From: Lithobates sylvaticus
Lineage: Eukaryota; Chordata; Amphibia; Anura; Ranidae
Direction of reading: 5' to 3'
DNA: 64,000 nucleotides
NCBI GenBank assembly: GCA_028564925.1
Contig: CM053029.1
Coordinates: forward strand, 297,391,168 to 297,455,167
Of the stretch, positions 11,601 through 20,140 are shown in pieces (position 1 is the stretch's first letter; each line of letters begins with the position of its first letter). The notes beneath the pieces were generated by a model. That model did no database searches. It saw only the letters and a program-made list of their open reading frames with translations, and was not told the DNA's origin. A program made the position numbers and the translations under genes.

Positions 11601-13708
11601 TTCTCCCAGAGAAGCATCGAGAGACTGTGCTGATTGCCTTACATGACCAGCATGGTCACTTGGGAGCAGAGAGAACCTTCCAACTTGTCAGAGACCGGTT
11701 TTACTGGCCCTGCATGAGGGCCGAAGTGGAGGAGTATTGCCATTCCTGTGCAAGATGCATTCAGAGAAAGACTTTACCCCATCAAGCTGCCCCAATGGGC
11801 CACCTACAGAGTGAAGGCCCAATGGATCTGGTATGCATTGATTTTCTCTGCCTTGAACCCGATTTGAGCGGATTGGGAAATGTTCTGGTGGTAACCGACC
11901 ATTTCACTCGTTATGCTCAGGCTTTCCCAACCAAGGACCAGAAGGCCTCTACAGTAGCCAAGGTACTTCTGGAGAAGTACTTTGTTCACTATGGACTGCC
12001 ACAGAGAATCCATTCAGACCAAGGAAGGGACTTTGAGAGTCGCCTGATCAGGAAGCTACTAGATTCTCTGGGAGTAGAGAAGACTAGAACCACACCATAT
12101 CACCCTCAAGGTGATGCCCAGCCTGAAAGGTTCAACAGGACCCTATTGAACATGTTGGGAACTTTGGAAACAGAGAAGAAGCAACATTGGAGTCAACACA
12201 TATCAGCTCTGGTGCATGCCTACAACTGCACCACAAGTGATGTGACAGGTTTTTCCCCTTACCGACTTATGTTTGGGAGAGAAGCAAGATTGCCAGTGGA
12301 TTTGGCCTTTGGCATTTCTTTGGACCATGCCTCTGCTGCCTCCCACAAAGGATATGTGGACAGACTGAGGCGCAGTCTGAAGATAGCTTATGAAAAAGCT
12401 CAAGCGGCCTCTAACCAGAGGGGGGCCCGAAATAAGAGGAACTTTGATTTGAAAGTTAGAGTACAGGACCTACAGCCTGGGGACCGTGTACTGTTACGCA
12501 ACCTAGGGATCCCTGGAAAACACAAGATTGCTGATAGATGGAGATCAGAACCATATATCATCTGTAGAAAACTTCCAGGATTGCCTGTCTACAAGTTGAA
12601 GCCAGAAGGAAGATTGGGGCCTTTGAAGACCTGGCATAGGAATCATTTGCTCCCACTCACTGAAGCAGTCAGAATGCCTCCAGTAAGAGATGTACCTGAA
12701 TCTGTTTCCATTCTGGATACCCCCAGGCCTAATACTAGGTCTCAGACATCCCAAGTTAGGGGTGGACAGGACCCCCAACCAGAGGAAGAAAGAGGAGAAC
12801 TTGAATGGCTATGGCCTTCCTCAACTCCAGGAAGTTCTGCCATAGATCTTCCACCTACTGAAGATGTGGAAGATAACACATTGAACCCAGAAGCCACAGA
12901 GTTTGTGCCATTCAGTGATGTGCCTGAGTGCTGGGAAGATATCCCTGGTCTCTACCCAGAACAAGAAGAAGATGTTCCAGAACCAGAGATGTTGCCAGAA
13001 TGTGTTCCTGAAGAAGTTCCAAGAGAACAGAGAGCTCGCAGGAGTGTGAAGCCTCCCAAGAAGTTAACTTACCCCAAGATGGGAGAAAGTTCAGAGGACT
13101 CTGTTACCACAGCAAGGAGAAGTGCTGAAAGCCCTGACCCTTCCGCTGTTCATTTAGTGGAGGGCAACCCCAGCTCACTCTCTGGCACAGTTAAGCAGGT
13201 CGCACACACTGAAGTGACCTGTAGACAGGACAGCTCCCCATCTCATGCCAATTGGTGGGAAGCTCCTCTGTCCAAGTTATGTGAAAATGTTGTTCCCGAG
13301 AAAGTTTGTAGTTTGAACACTATCTTTGGGGACCAAAGATTCAAAGTGGGGGGAGTGTGTAGCGGGGTTCTACCCCTTTTAGGCTTAGAGACTACATCTC
13401 CCATGATTCCCCAGGCCCCAGGGCTGCTGACTTCCGCCCGGGAGGCTGCTGGGGGAGATTATAAAAGGGAAGAGCGGAGACCGCCTCTTCCTCTTGGGAC
13501 ACTTCCTCTTCTGAGGCCTGACAGGACTGGCCTGCCTCTGCTGACAGAGCGTGTGACGCGGAGACTGCAGCCAGCAGAGACACCTGTGCGGACCGGAGCT
13601 GAAGGCCTGAAGCCTGGGCCTTGCAGCCGATGGAGTGAGACTCTCACCCCTCAGAGTCCACAGCAGCGGAGCGGAGACTTCCCCTTACTGTCGGTCGGAC
13701 GGAGCTGA
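8525..13708 (+). CDS. pol: Ty3/Gypsy Pol (protease, RT, RNase H, integrase)
   Basis: An open frame of 1,727 codons. After a basic linker comes an aspartic protease (ALLDTGAQVTLLY, about residue 167), then reverse transcriptase (about 487-650, active site VYLDDVIVF near 612). RNase H follows (LHVDASHEGLGGVLY, about 774). Next are the H2C2 zinc segment (HDQHGHLGAERT, about 1040) and integrase with the D, D, E residues near 1103 (CIDF), 1162 (HSDQGRDF) and 1200 (QPERFNRT). An integrase tail and a long acidic region close the protein. The true amino end depends on -1 read-through from gag. The frame runs about 350 bp into the 3' LTR before its stop, so the last residues are LTR-encoded. It looks whole. 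Confidence 0.95.
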   Translation: MWRNWSYCSCMFQSQEEEGRKPPAGGKRQRAPVKESTGCPSPSVSSKKHNRKRKRGDQTPQKGPRDPQPRCTPEKGGKTPPERHSTPKRELFKVRDNNVPQRVHTPTKREKINAYQAQERSKCKSSAGKAKSPKKRTASTRPYPEELVGPSPTVPIQVEGVYTKALLDTGAQVTLLYRDFYDRYLSHLPIQKIEELEIRGLGTQSFPYDGYLPIRLTFDPSVAGKSEVFDTLAVVCPRPPGTSKTSLIIGTNTDLVRRLLTPLVKEENLSTPKIHPMLKAAYQRLVLEQKTPSEGIGRVWRLGKEGAVLQPGEVTCMRATVKLTWEQPGPFVMLEPDPMEGHSGLEVIPEVISLKDLKKARGRVPVSVRNPTEQPVEIPARMLLGQVSPAVPVGWSEVKGTGEGEDVWKKLSMENPNLPGAWKERAKAQLTRWEKIFSKDEFDVGCARSATHRIRMQEDKPFRERVRRVPLADLEDLREQLAELKKTGVIRESRSPYASPIVVVRKKNGSLRLCIDYRTLNRRTIPDQYTTPRIEDALQSLSGAKWFSVMDLKSGYYQIPMHPEDREKTAFITPVGFFEFNRMPQGLSGAPATFQRLMERTVGDMNLIEVLVYLDDVIVFGKTLEEHEARLEKVLKRLSEEGLKLSPEKCRFYQSSVNYLGHIVSEKGVATDPEKLEAVTSWPRPTTVTELRSFLGFCSYYRRFVDGFARIAKPLNELLKTEGEEDGIGPRRSGESVQDQWNSRCEEAFRTLKRSLTTAPVLAYADPTRPYELHVDASHEGLGGVLYQEHEDQLRPVAYVSRSLTPSEKNYPTHKLEFLALKWAVVDKLRDYLYGAEFTVKTDNNPLTYLFTTAKLDATGHRWLAALSGFNFSLKYRPGAGNRDADALSRRSHVMVSDWEDWTQVAPDGVRALCQGAELQARGGSRAEEIGVTTVGVPKCYCGVTQLAEECLPKLSKKELRCDQLEDPMGKLVLEALEDKSPEGLRLHPSKEARLLRRELDKLQVHQGVVYRRGPSDGPEDKWQLFLPEKHRETVLIALHDQHGHLGAERTFQLVRDRFYWPCMRAEVEEYCHSCARCIQRKTLPHQAAPMGHLQSEGPMDLVCIDFLCLEPDLSGLGNVLVVTDHFTRYAQAFPTKDQKASTVAKVLLEKYFVHYGLPQRIHSDQGRDFESRLIRKLLDSLGVEKTRTTPYHPQGDAQPERFNRTLLNMLGTLETEKKQHWSQHISALVHAYNCTTSDVTGFSPYRLMFGREARLPVDLAFGISLDHASAASHKGYVDRLRRSLKIAYEKAQAASNQRGARNKRNFDLKVRVQDLQPGDRVLLRNLGIPGKHKIADRWRSEPYIICRKLPGLPVYKLKPEGRLGPLKTWHRNHLLPLTEAVRMPPVRDVPESVSILDTPRPNTRSQTSQVRGGQDPQPEEERGELEWLWPSSTPGSSAIDLPPTEDVEDNTLNPEATEFVPFSDVPECWEDIPGLYPEQEEDVPEPEMLPECVPEEVPREQRARRSVKPPKKLTYPKMGESSEDSVTTARRSAESPDPSAVHLVEGNPSSLSGTVKQVAHTEVTCRQDSSPSHANWWEAPLSKLCENVVPEKVCSLNTIFGDQRFKVGGVCSGVLPLLGLETTSPMIPQAPGLLTSAREAAGGDYKREERRPPLPLGTLPLLRPDRTGLPLLTERVTRRLQPAETPVRTGAEGLKPGPCSRWSETLTPQSPQQRSGDFPLLSVGRS
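13336..13357 (+). promoter_or_regulatory. Polypurine tract before the 3' LTR
   Basis: A purine-rich run ending in GTGGGGGGAGTG directly precedes the 3' LTR, the expected plus-strand priming site. It lies within the pol frame. Confidence 0.7.
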
Positions 13709-14435
13709 TGACCGGAGTGCAGGGCTGTGACTGAGGAGACCGGACGCCGCCATTGAAGAGACCAGAGCCGCCATTAGAGGGACCGGATCGGAGGACGGTA
13801 CCCCAAGGATTGGTGAGAGAGCCTGTAGGCTCAATCCTGCATTGACACACAAGTTTTATGCCTATTGAACTGCCTAGGCGCAATTTACCTCAGAGCAGCA
13901 ATGTTACTTTTTGTGGATTACAAATGACACCATTTAAAGCTACATGTGCACCACCTCTACAGATTTATTGCCGGTGAAGAACACTGTACTAGTACAAGGA
14001 CTGAGCTCTATTACTAGGGATCAGGCCTGGTCCGTTAGGTAGGCGCAGATAGATTTATTGCACCTCAGGGGTGCATAGCAGACGGTCGCCACACTGGGCG
14101 CTCCGTTTCCCCATTGTTAGATTGATATACCTGTGTACATGTTTAAAGTGCATATTGCAGGGACCTGCCAAAGTATTGTAAGATATATGTTCAAATGCAT
14201 GTTGCTATTCTTTTTCCTTACTGCCAAAGTAAAGCCAGTTATTCTTATTTCAGCAGTCTGCTTGTGAGTTCATACCAATTACACTTAGAGTATAAGCTAA
14301 GTTTTATGTGCATAGGGACGTACCCCTTTACTAACTGTGCCAGAGCGGGTAGAGCCAAATTGCCGGGGGTTGGTGGAGCTGTACTCAGGGACCCAAAACA
14401 AACCAGCGGCTCTCTTAACTGGGGGTAGCGCTACA
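13358..14435 (+). repeat. 3' LTR of the Ty3/Gypsy element
   Basis: 1,078 bp, the same length and ends as the 5' copy at 6152-7229, with about eight mismatches. It abuts a TA-rich microsatellite on its right side. Confidence 0.95.
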
Positions 14436-14477
14436 TTTGTATATATATATATATATATATCTATATCTATATCTCTA

Positions 14478-14522
<45 letters not shown>

Positions 14523-14690
14523 GATATAGATATAGATATAGATATAGATATCCAAATCACCAAATGAAAAATATATCTATATTTCTCAATAAGCCCAAAA
14601 AAATATATATCTATATCTACATATATATATATATATATTAATATATATATATTATATATGTACATATATCTCTATATAGATATTTTTTAT
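14436..14690. repeat. TA/GATA-type microsatellite
   Basis: Runs of TA interspersed with ATATC/GATATA units directly after the 3' LTR, inside the left non-coding part of Harbinger copy 1. Expansion here could have hidden any target duplication of the LTR element. Confidence 0.85.
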
Positions 14691-14992
14691 TATTTGTTGG
14701 TTATCAAAAGGATTAGTTATTACACATGTTTAAAACAAACAAGGCAAAACAAAATAGGAAGGCAACACTGGAGCCACTTTGCGATTTTGAGAAGACTTTT
14801 TGCCCCAACGGCAGACATCAAGTTTGTGAAGCCAAAAATTAAGCTTGGGCACATTTCATCCAATATAGGGAGCACAAGAAGATTGACCAGGAATCAGACA
14901 GACCAGGAACAGCAGCAGATGACATCTATGTCCCCAAGCTGTGGCACTACAACAGCCTGTGTCTTCTGTGAGACCAGACTGAAGTCAGGCAA
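14691..14992. other. Harbinger copy 1 left non-coding part
   Basis: Sequence between the microsatellite and the stop of the MADF gene. On the plus strand it carries a stretch resembling parts of a MADF exon (around 14760-15000: CACTTTGCGATTTTG, then CCCAAGCTGTGGCACTACAAC), as also seen beyond the MADF gene of copy 2 (60330-60610, minus). This looks like a partial inverted duplication of the MADF coding region. Confidence 0.5.
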
Positions 14993-16380
14993 TCACTTCC
15001 GACTCTTCCCACCACGCTGCCCTGCACTCTTCCCTGCAGTCTTCCCTGCACGCTTCCTTGGAGGCTGACTTGTGGTAGGAGGAGGAGGAGGAGGAGGAGA
15101 AGAAGGAAGAGGAGGAGGAGGAGGAGGAGGAGGAGAAGTTGGTGTCGGGCCTTCATGTGTCAGGCGGGTGGATTCTCGTAATTGACCCCTCAAACCCCCC
15201 TTAATAGCATCAAAAATGAGGCCCTCACACAGGTGCCGTTGGCCCCTCTCCATTTCCAGCAACCTGCTGGCCAAGTAGGTGGCATAGGCCTCTTCTGGAA
15301 GGGGGGGTTTGTCGAGAATCGCACTCGCCTTACGAATAAGTTGGAGTGATTCCTCCTCAACAATGGTCATCCTCCTGGGCCTTCTTGGGGGTAAGGGCAG
15401 GGGTGGAGGTAGACTTCTTAATTGGGTCTGGCTGTCACTCTGGCTCGTGCTGGGCCCAGCCACCTCCTGGCTCTCGCTGGTCATGTCCTCCTCCTCCATA
15501 CCACTTGTCCCGGCATCATCCTGGGTCAGCTCATCCTGTGTGCAAATAAAAACAAAAATCAAACACCTGTTTTTTGGTTTATGGCCTCCTCAATCATCCA
15601 ATTGTAAACTTAGGAACGAGCAGATAAATTTTCCAAAAGATCCAAAAGGCTATCATTTGGACCCCTGCATTTTCCAAGCAGATCACCAATGTTGTCTAAG
15701 GCTTTTTTTGCCACTACTGGATGTATGTATACACTATATATGTATCGATATGTTGCACCAACACTTTTTCGAAGTGTGCTGAATTTTTGGGAGTTTTTTT
15801 CACAATTCTGAGTTCAGGGTGTTAATTGTTTCACATTTTAACGTTTACAGCATTAATATTCACACAATCACAATTTAGGCTACTAAATATATACCTGGCT
15901 CCAGCTGGGCGCATCAGCCTGCTCCAAGGTGGAGGGGTCTTCTCCTTCCGTGGAAGCCTCAGCTGGGGTGGAGGGAAGAGTGGAGGGAAGAGTGGAGGGA
16001 AGGGTGGAGGGAAGAGTGGACAGTGATTGCCTGGGTTCCATCTGGTCACCTATAAAAGCCAGTTGGTTGTAGTACCACAGCTTGGGTACATAAACATTCT
16101 CTGCTGCTGCTCCTGATCTGACTGATTCCTCAATCTTCTTGCGCTCCCGCTTGTACATGTGCCTTAAACTTGAAATTCTGGCTTCAACAAACTTGGTGTC
16201 TGCGTTGGGGACTTGAGTCTTCACAAAATCCACAAGTGGCCCCAGTGTTGCCTTCCGGACATCCCTATTGCCATATAAAGGGTTCTTGAGCTGCCACAGG
16301 TTGGTATTTTTTCTGTACAGCGCAATGAATTCGGACATGAACTGCTGGTCCTTGAATGGATTCAACTGGGGTGCTGACAT
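14993..16380 (-). CDS. Harbinger-encoded MADF/BESS-like protein, copy 1
   Basis: Two coding exons, 16380-15895 and 15535-14993, joined in phase 0 by a GT..AG intron, give 342 residues. The start MSAPQLNPFK follows a 5'-UTR splice acceptor. Residues about 14-108 form a MADF domain (FMSEFIALYRKNTNLW, NPLYGNRD, VYVPKLWYYNQLAFI), a Myb-related DNA-binding fold. A tandem LPST repeat ends exon 1. Exon 2 has a BESS-like helical segment (EEAYATYLASRLLEMERG), a long poly-Pro run and a basic tail (KSAGQRGGKSRK), a likely nuclear signal. By analogy with Drosophila PIF elements, which I recall also encode MADF proteins, it probably binds the termini and assists the transposase. The frame looks intact. 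Confidence 0.82.
15066..15135. repeat. GGA/TCC triplet tract inside MADF exon 2
   Basis: AGGAGGAGG-type runs on the plus strand encode the poly-proline segments of the MADF protein read on the minus strand. Confidence 0.8.
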
Positions 16381-16480
16381 GTTTGTTTCTGTTTTGTTAG
16401 TAATGGCAATACAAAAGACCAAAAACACAAATGTTACTAAAAACGCACATCCAGTTTTTCTTACCAAACATTACACAACA

Positions 16481-16606
16481 CACCCACACACAGGCAGCAA
16501 CCCCTACACACAGGCAGCAACACACCCACACAGGCAGCAACCCCTACACACAGGCAGCAACCACTACACACAGGCAGCAACCCCTACACACAGGCAGCAA
16601 CACACA
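16481..16606. repeat. Minisatellite in the MADF 5'-UTR intron
   Basis: About seven copies of a unit near 18-19 bp, CACACAGGCAGCAACCCCTA, with a shorter variant. It lies between a donor at 16673 and an acceptor near 16389 on the minus strand, that is, within the first intron of the MADF gene. Confidence 0.85.
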
Positions 16607-16673
16607 CATATCCTTAAAAAATGCAGGCCCAAAACCCAAAAAACCACAGTAATGCATCCTAGAAAACACTTAC

Positions 16674-16858
16674 CTTCGTACAGAGCGCTCGCTACTTCCG
16701 TTCGGGAACACGTGGGGCCCTCAAACAGCCTTATATACACTGCGCACGCGTCGAAGTCCGCCTGCGTCCTCCGCGTCGCCCGCCCATGACGTTCCTCCTG
16801 ACGAGTATTCCCCGCCCCGCTTCCCCTCGTTGCATTGTGGGTGAATAAATTCATGAAG
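16674..16858. promoter_or_regulatory. Divergent promoter between MADF and SANT genes, copy 1
   Basis: The head-to-head genes are separated by a GC-rich segment. On the minus strand GTGTATATAA (16731-16740) is a TATA box for the MADF gene, followed by a short 5' exon ending at a GTAAGT donor (exon edge 16674). On the plus side no TATA is seen, but a TTGCATTGTGGG motif lies about 25 bp upstream of the SANT ATG. Copy 2 keeps the same layout, with a TATA box in the same GCGCA-TGTATATAA context. Confidence 0.65.
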
Positions 16859-19483
16859 ATGGCGGACACATTCTCAGCCAGTAGCGCGGAGGAAAGCCCA
16901 GAAGCGAACACATCTGCATCCAGCAGCAGATATAAGGCCACCAATATGGCCTTTGAAGAGATGGTGGAGATGGTGGACATCCTCCAAAGGGAAGATTACG
17001 ACGGGGAAAATGGCCCGTACCCTCGACCCAACTTGCGCAAGGACAAGATTCTCACTACAATCGTCAGCACCCTGGAGCAGAAATTCGGCGTACGAAGGGG
17101 CAAGGATCAACTGCGCAAGCGATGGTCCGACATCAAATCCAGGGAGCACGATCAGTACAGGAGAATTCGAAAAGCCATCAAAAAAAGTAAGTCAAGCACG
17201 TGCGCTACTATGGTTATACTTGATATGTCTAATCTTGCGCAGATGTTATTACCATTCGTACGTGAAACTTGCGCAGATGTTATTACCATTCGTACGTGAA
17301 ACTTGCGCAGATGTTATTACCATTCGTACGTGAAACTTGCGCAGATGTTATTACCATTCGTACGTGAAACTTGCGCAGATGTAATTACCATTCGTACGTG
17401 AAACTTGCGCAGATGTTATTACCATTCGTACATGAAACTTGCGCAGATGTTATTACCATTCGTACGTGAAACTTGCGCAGATGTTATTACCATTCGTACG
17501 TGAAACTTGCGCAGATGTTATTACCATTCGTACGTGAAACTTGCGCAGATGTAATTACCATTCGTACGTGAAACTTGCGCAGATGTTATTACCATTCGTA
17601 CGTGAAACTTGCGCAGATGTTATTACCATTCGTACGTGAAACTTGCGCAGATGTAATTACCATTCGTACGTGAAACTTGCGCAGATGTTATTACCATTCG
17701 TACGTGAAACTTGCGCAGATGTTATTACCATTCGTACGTGAAACTTGCGCAGATGTTATTACCATTCGTACGTGAAACTTGCGCAGATGTTATTACCATT
17801 CGTACGTGAAACTTGCGCAGATGTAATTACCATTCGTACGTGAAACTTGCGCAGATGTTATTACCATTCGTACGTGAAACTTGCGCAGATGTTATTACCA
17901 TTCGTACGTGAAACTTGCGCAGATGTAATTACCATTCGTACGTGAAACTTGCGCAGATGTTATTACCATTCGTACGTGAAACTTGCGCAGATGTTATTAC
18001 CATTCGTACGTGAAACTTGCGCAGATGTTATTACCATTCGTACGTGAAACTTGCGCAGATGTAATTACCATTCGTACGTGAAACTTGCGCAGATGTAATT
18101 ACCATTCGTACGTGAAACTTGCGCAGATGTTATTACCATTCGTACGTGAAACTTGCGCAGATGTAATTACCATTCGTACGTGAAACTTGCGCAGATGTTA
18201 TTACCATTCGTACGTGAAACTTGCGCAGATGTTATTACCATTCGTACGTGAAACTTGCGCAGATGTAATTACCATTCGTACGTGAAACTTGCGCATATTT
18301 GATGAAAGTTCCGTTTGTCTTCATAACGTTTATTGAGTTTACCTGGCTTTGGGTTGTTGGAGTTGTAAGGTTGTTTATTATTGTCACTATCTATACAATT
18401 ACTGCTGTAGTAAGGGTTTTAGGGGTAACTTACACAGGGACTCCAGAAGCTGTTTTGGGGGGGGGGGGGGGATAAATATGTTAAGCAGGGTGTCAAGCTC
18501 ACAATTCCCAAAAAATGCTCATCATCTACAAATACTGTAGGTGGTGACTTTTCGAAGAAGTACACTCACCTGTCCCTTGGATGGTGCAGCTACAATCTCT
18601 GATCTTGCAATCATGAAATTAATCTTTGCGGCTTCACTTCCCGGGTCACTATTGGGCATGCGCCAGTTGCGCAATGCAATAGGACTGGTCCGCGCGAGCT
18701 CGGGGACCCCTGTGTGTCCCAGCAGACAGCACGGTGGGACGGGATGTGGCGTATACTTCTGTGGGAGTCTAGGGCCGGATGTGTGTGCAAATACCTGCCT
18801 TACACAGGTATCTGCAACCCCTCCCCCCTAAAAGGTTCCAAATAAGACACCACAGGGGTGCAGGGATACAATGAGCGGAAGTTCAAATTTAGGGTTGAAG
18901 GGCGGTTTAAGTATTGGAGTTTCATTAGATAGACATTTCAATTCTGTCTTCAAGTAGGATCTTCTAACAAACTGCTAATAATTGGACAACACTTTTAAAC
19001 AATGTTTAATAATCCTATTTTGGCACTCAAATATCAGTGTGATTAAAAGTGTACCTTTTTGTGTTCCATTACCATAGGGGGCAAAAGACTCAGACGTCAG
19101 TCCGAACCTACGAGGACCTCCCGGCCTCACCAGACTAATTGGGCAGTTAGCCCAAGCCCACGCGTGGATGTGGCGGAACAGGTCGTTGAAGTGGATCAAA
19201 TCTGCACCCCACCAAGTGAGTGTCTCAGAACACAGATTGAGCTAATAAATTAAGGTCTGCATGTTTTTGACACTTTTTTTCTTGTGTTTTATCTACCCAA
19301 CTTTTAGGTGATGCTGATCTGTTTGTGGAAGGACAAGCTGCGGAGCCATTTTCCACTGACAGTGCCCACAGGCTTATTGGCCAGATCATGGCCTGGAATC
19401 TGCAGCTGGAAAATATGCAGAAGGAGATGGCCACCATGCAGCAGGGAATGAAGGACATGATTGATGTTTTGGGGAGAATCTAA
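16859..19483 (+). CDS. Harbinger-encoded SANT/Myb-like coiled-coil protein, copy 1
   Basis: Three exons, 16859-17186, 19078-19215 and 19308-19483, each bounded by GT..AG and in matching phases, give 213 residues. The ATG at 16859 has a good context (AAGATGG). Residues about 36-107 (MAFEEMVEMVDILQREDYDG, then RKDQLRKRWSDIKSRE-like residues) form a trihelix/Myb-SANT-like domain, typical of the second protein of Harbinger elements. Exon 3 encodes a helical, Met/Gln-rich coiled coil (LQLENMQKEMATMQQGMKDM) for self-association or transposase contact. Intron 1 is about 1.9 kb and holds a 31-copy minisatellite. The frame looks intact. In zebrafish Harbinger the Myb-like partner brings transposase to DNA; the same role is inferred here. 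Confidence 0.82.
17234..18287 (+). repeat. 34-bp minisatellite, 31 copies, in SANT intron 1
   Basis: 31 back-to-back units of exactly 34 bp, starting CTTGCGCAGATG and ending CGTACGTGAAA. Almost all differences sit at one base: GTTATT in 22 units and GTAATT in nine. One further unit has CATGA for CGTGA. No spacers are present. Array length is 1,054 bp with no indels. Confidence 0.98.
18288..19077 (+). other. Remainder of SANT intron 1, copy 1
   Basis: Non-coding intronic sequence with a G-run near 18457-18470. A GC-rich patch near 18640-18830 looks like inserted repeat DNA. It ends at the acceptor ACCATAG before exon 2. Confidence 0.5.
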
Positions 19484-19559
19484 AGACCCCTTTTACATTT
19501 CTTAACATCAATCATGTCCTTCATTCCCCTTTTGATGCGCTGTTTTACAAATTTTAGAG

Positions 19560-19785
19560 GCCAAATTTTTAATATGCACACGGTATGTCAACATGTGCTA
19601 TGTGCCATCAGGGGATCTCAATGGACGCATTTGGTGTTTGCAACCCCTAATGCTAGTAGGTGAGAGGGAAGGGGTTTCACACACAAAACACGTCCATTGA
19701 TTCCCCATGATGGAACATAGCACATGTTGACATTACCCATTTTCCAGTTAAATTAGTGTGCATATTGAAAATTTGGCTTCTACTG
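19560..19785. repeat. Large inverted repeat between convergent SANT and transposase genes, copy 1
   Basis: The left arm GTCAACATGTGCTATGTGCC (from 19587) extends through CAATGGACG. The right arm is its near-perfect complement, CGTCCATTG..GCACATGTTGAC. Together they form about 41-bp inner arms, extended outward by a second block (AAATTTTTAATATGCACAC with GTGTGCATATTGAAAATTT). It lies just beyond the SANT stop and before the transposase 3' end. A similar structure occupies the same place in copy 2. Confidence 0.85.
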
Positions 19786-19904
19786 TTCATGGGTTACCTG
19801 TTGAACTTTGTAAGTTCTGGACTTTTACATTGTGTAAATAATTTCAAATGCTAAGCCTAAATTTTTTAACATTTTTAAACATGTTTTTATGTTTGTTTTA
19901 AAAA

Positions 19905-20043
19905 ATCTATCACAAAAAAAAAAAAATATGTTGTGAGAAAAACACCAAAAAAATGTAAAAAAAAACATAAAAAAAAAAAAAAATATGTTGTGAGAAAAAC
20001 ACCAAAAAAATTTAAAAAAGATAACAAAAAAAAAAAAAATAAA

Positions 20044-20081
<38 letters not shown>

Positions 20082-20140
20082 AACCAAAAATACAAAAAAA
20101 AAAAAAAAAAAAAAAAAAAACAAAAAAAAAAAAAAAAAAG
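19905..20140. repeat. A-rich tandem tract
   Basis: Poly-A runs with repeated ATATGTTGTGAGAAAAACACC units (two clear copies near 19925 and 19984), then almost pure A to 20140. Non-coding, between SANT and transposase. Confidence 0.85.

Larger units (their letters stand above)
6152..14435 (+). mobile_element. Ty3/Gypsy LTR retrotransposon, whole-looking and young
   Basis: An 8,284-bp element bounded by two 1,078-bp LTRs that begin TGTAGCGG and end CGCTACA. Inside are a primer-binding site, gag, pol (protease, RT, RNase H, integrase) and a purine tract before the 3' LTR. The LTRs differ at about eight sites, roughly 0.7 percent, so insertion was recent on an evolutionary scale; no calibrated rate is available here. 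Both coding regions look open. It lies about 30 bp inside the left terminus of Harbinger copy 1. I find no short target duplication: the left flank ends CCCGC and the right flank begins TTTGT, next to a TA microsatellite. Confidence 0.95.

Noticed and set aside
17234-18287. CRISPR-like regular repeat array
   Set aside because: Units are back to back with no spacers, in an intron of a vertebrate transposon gene; it is a minisatellite.
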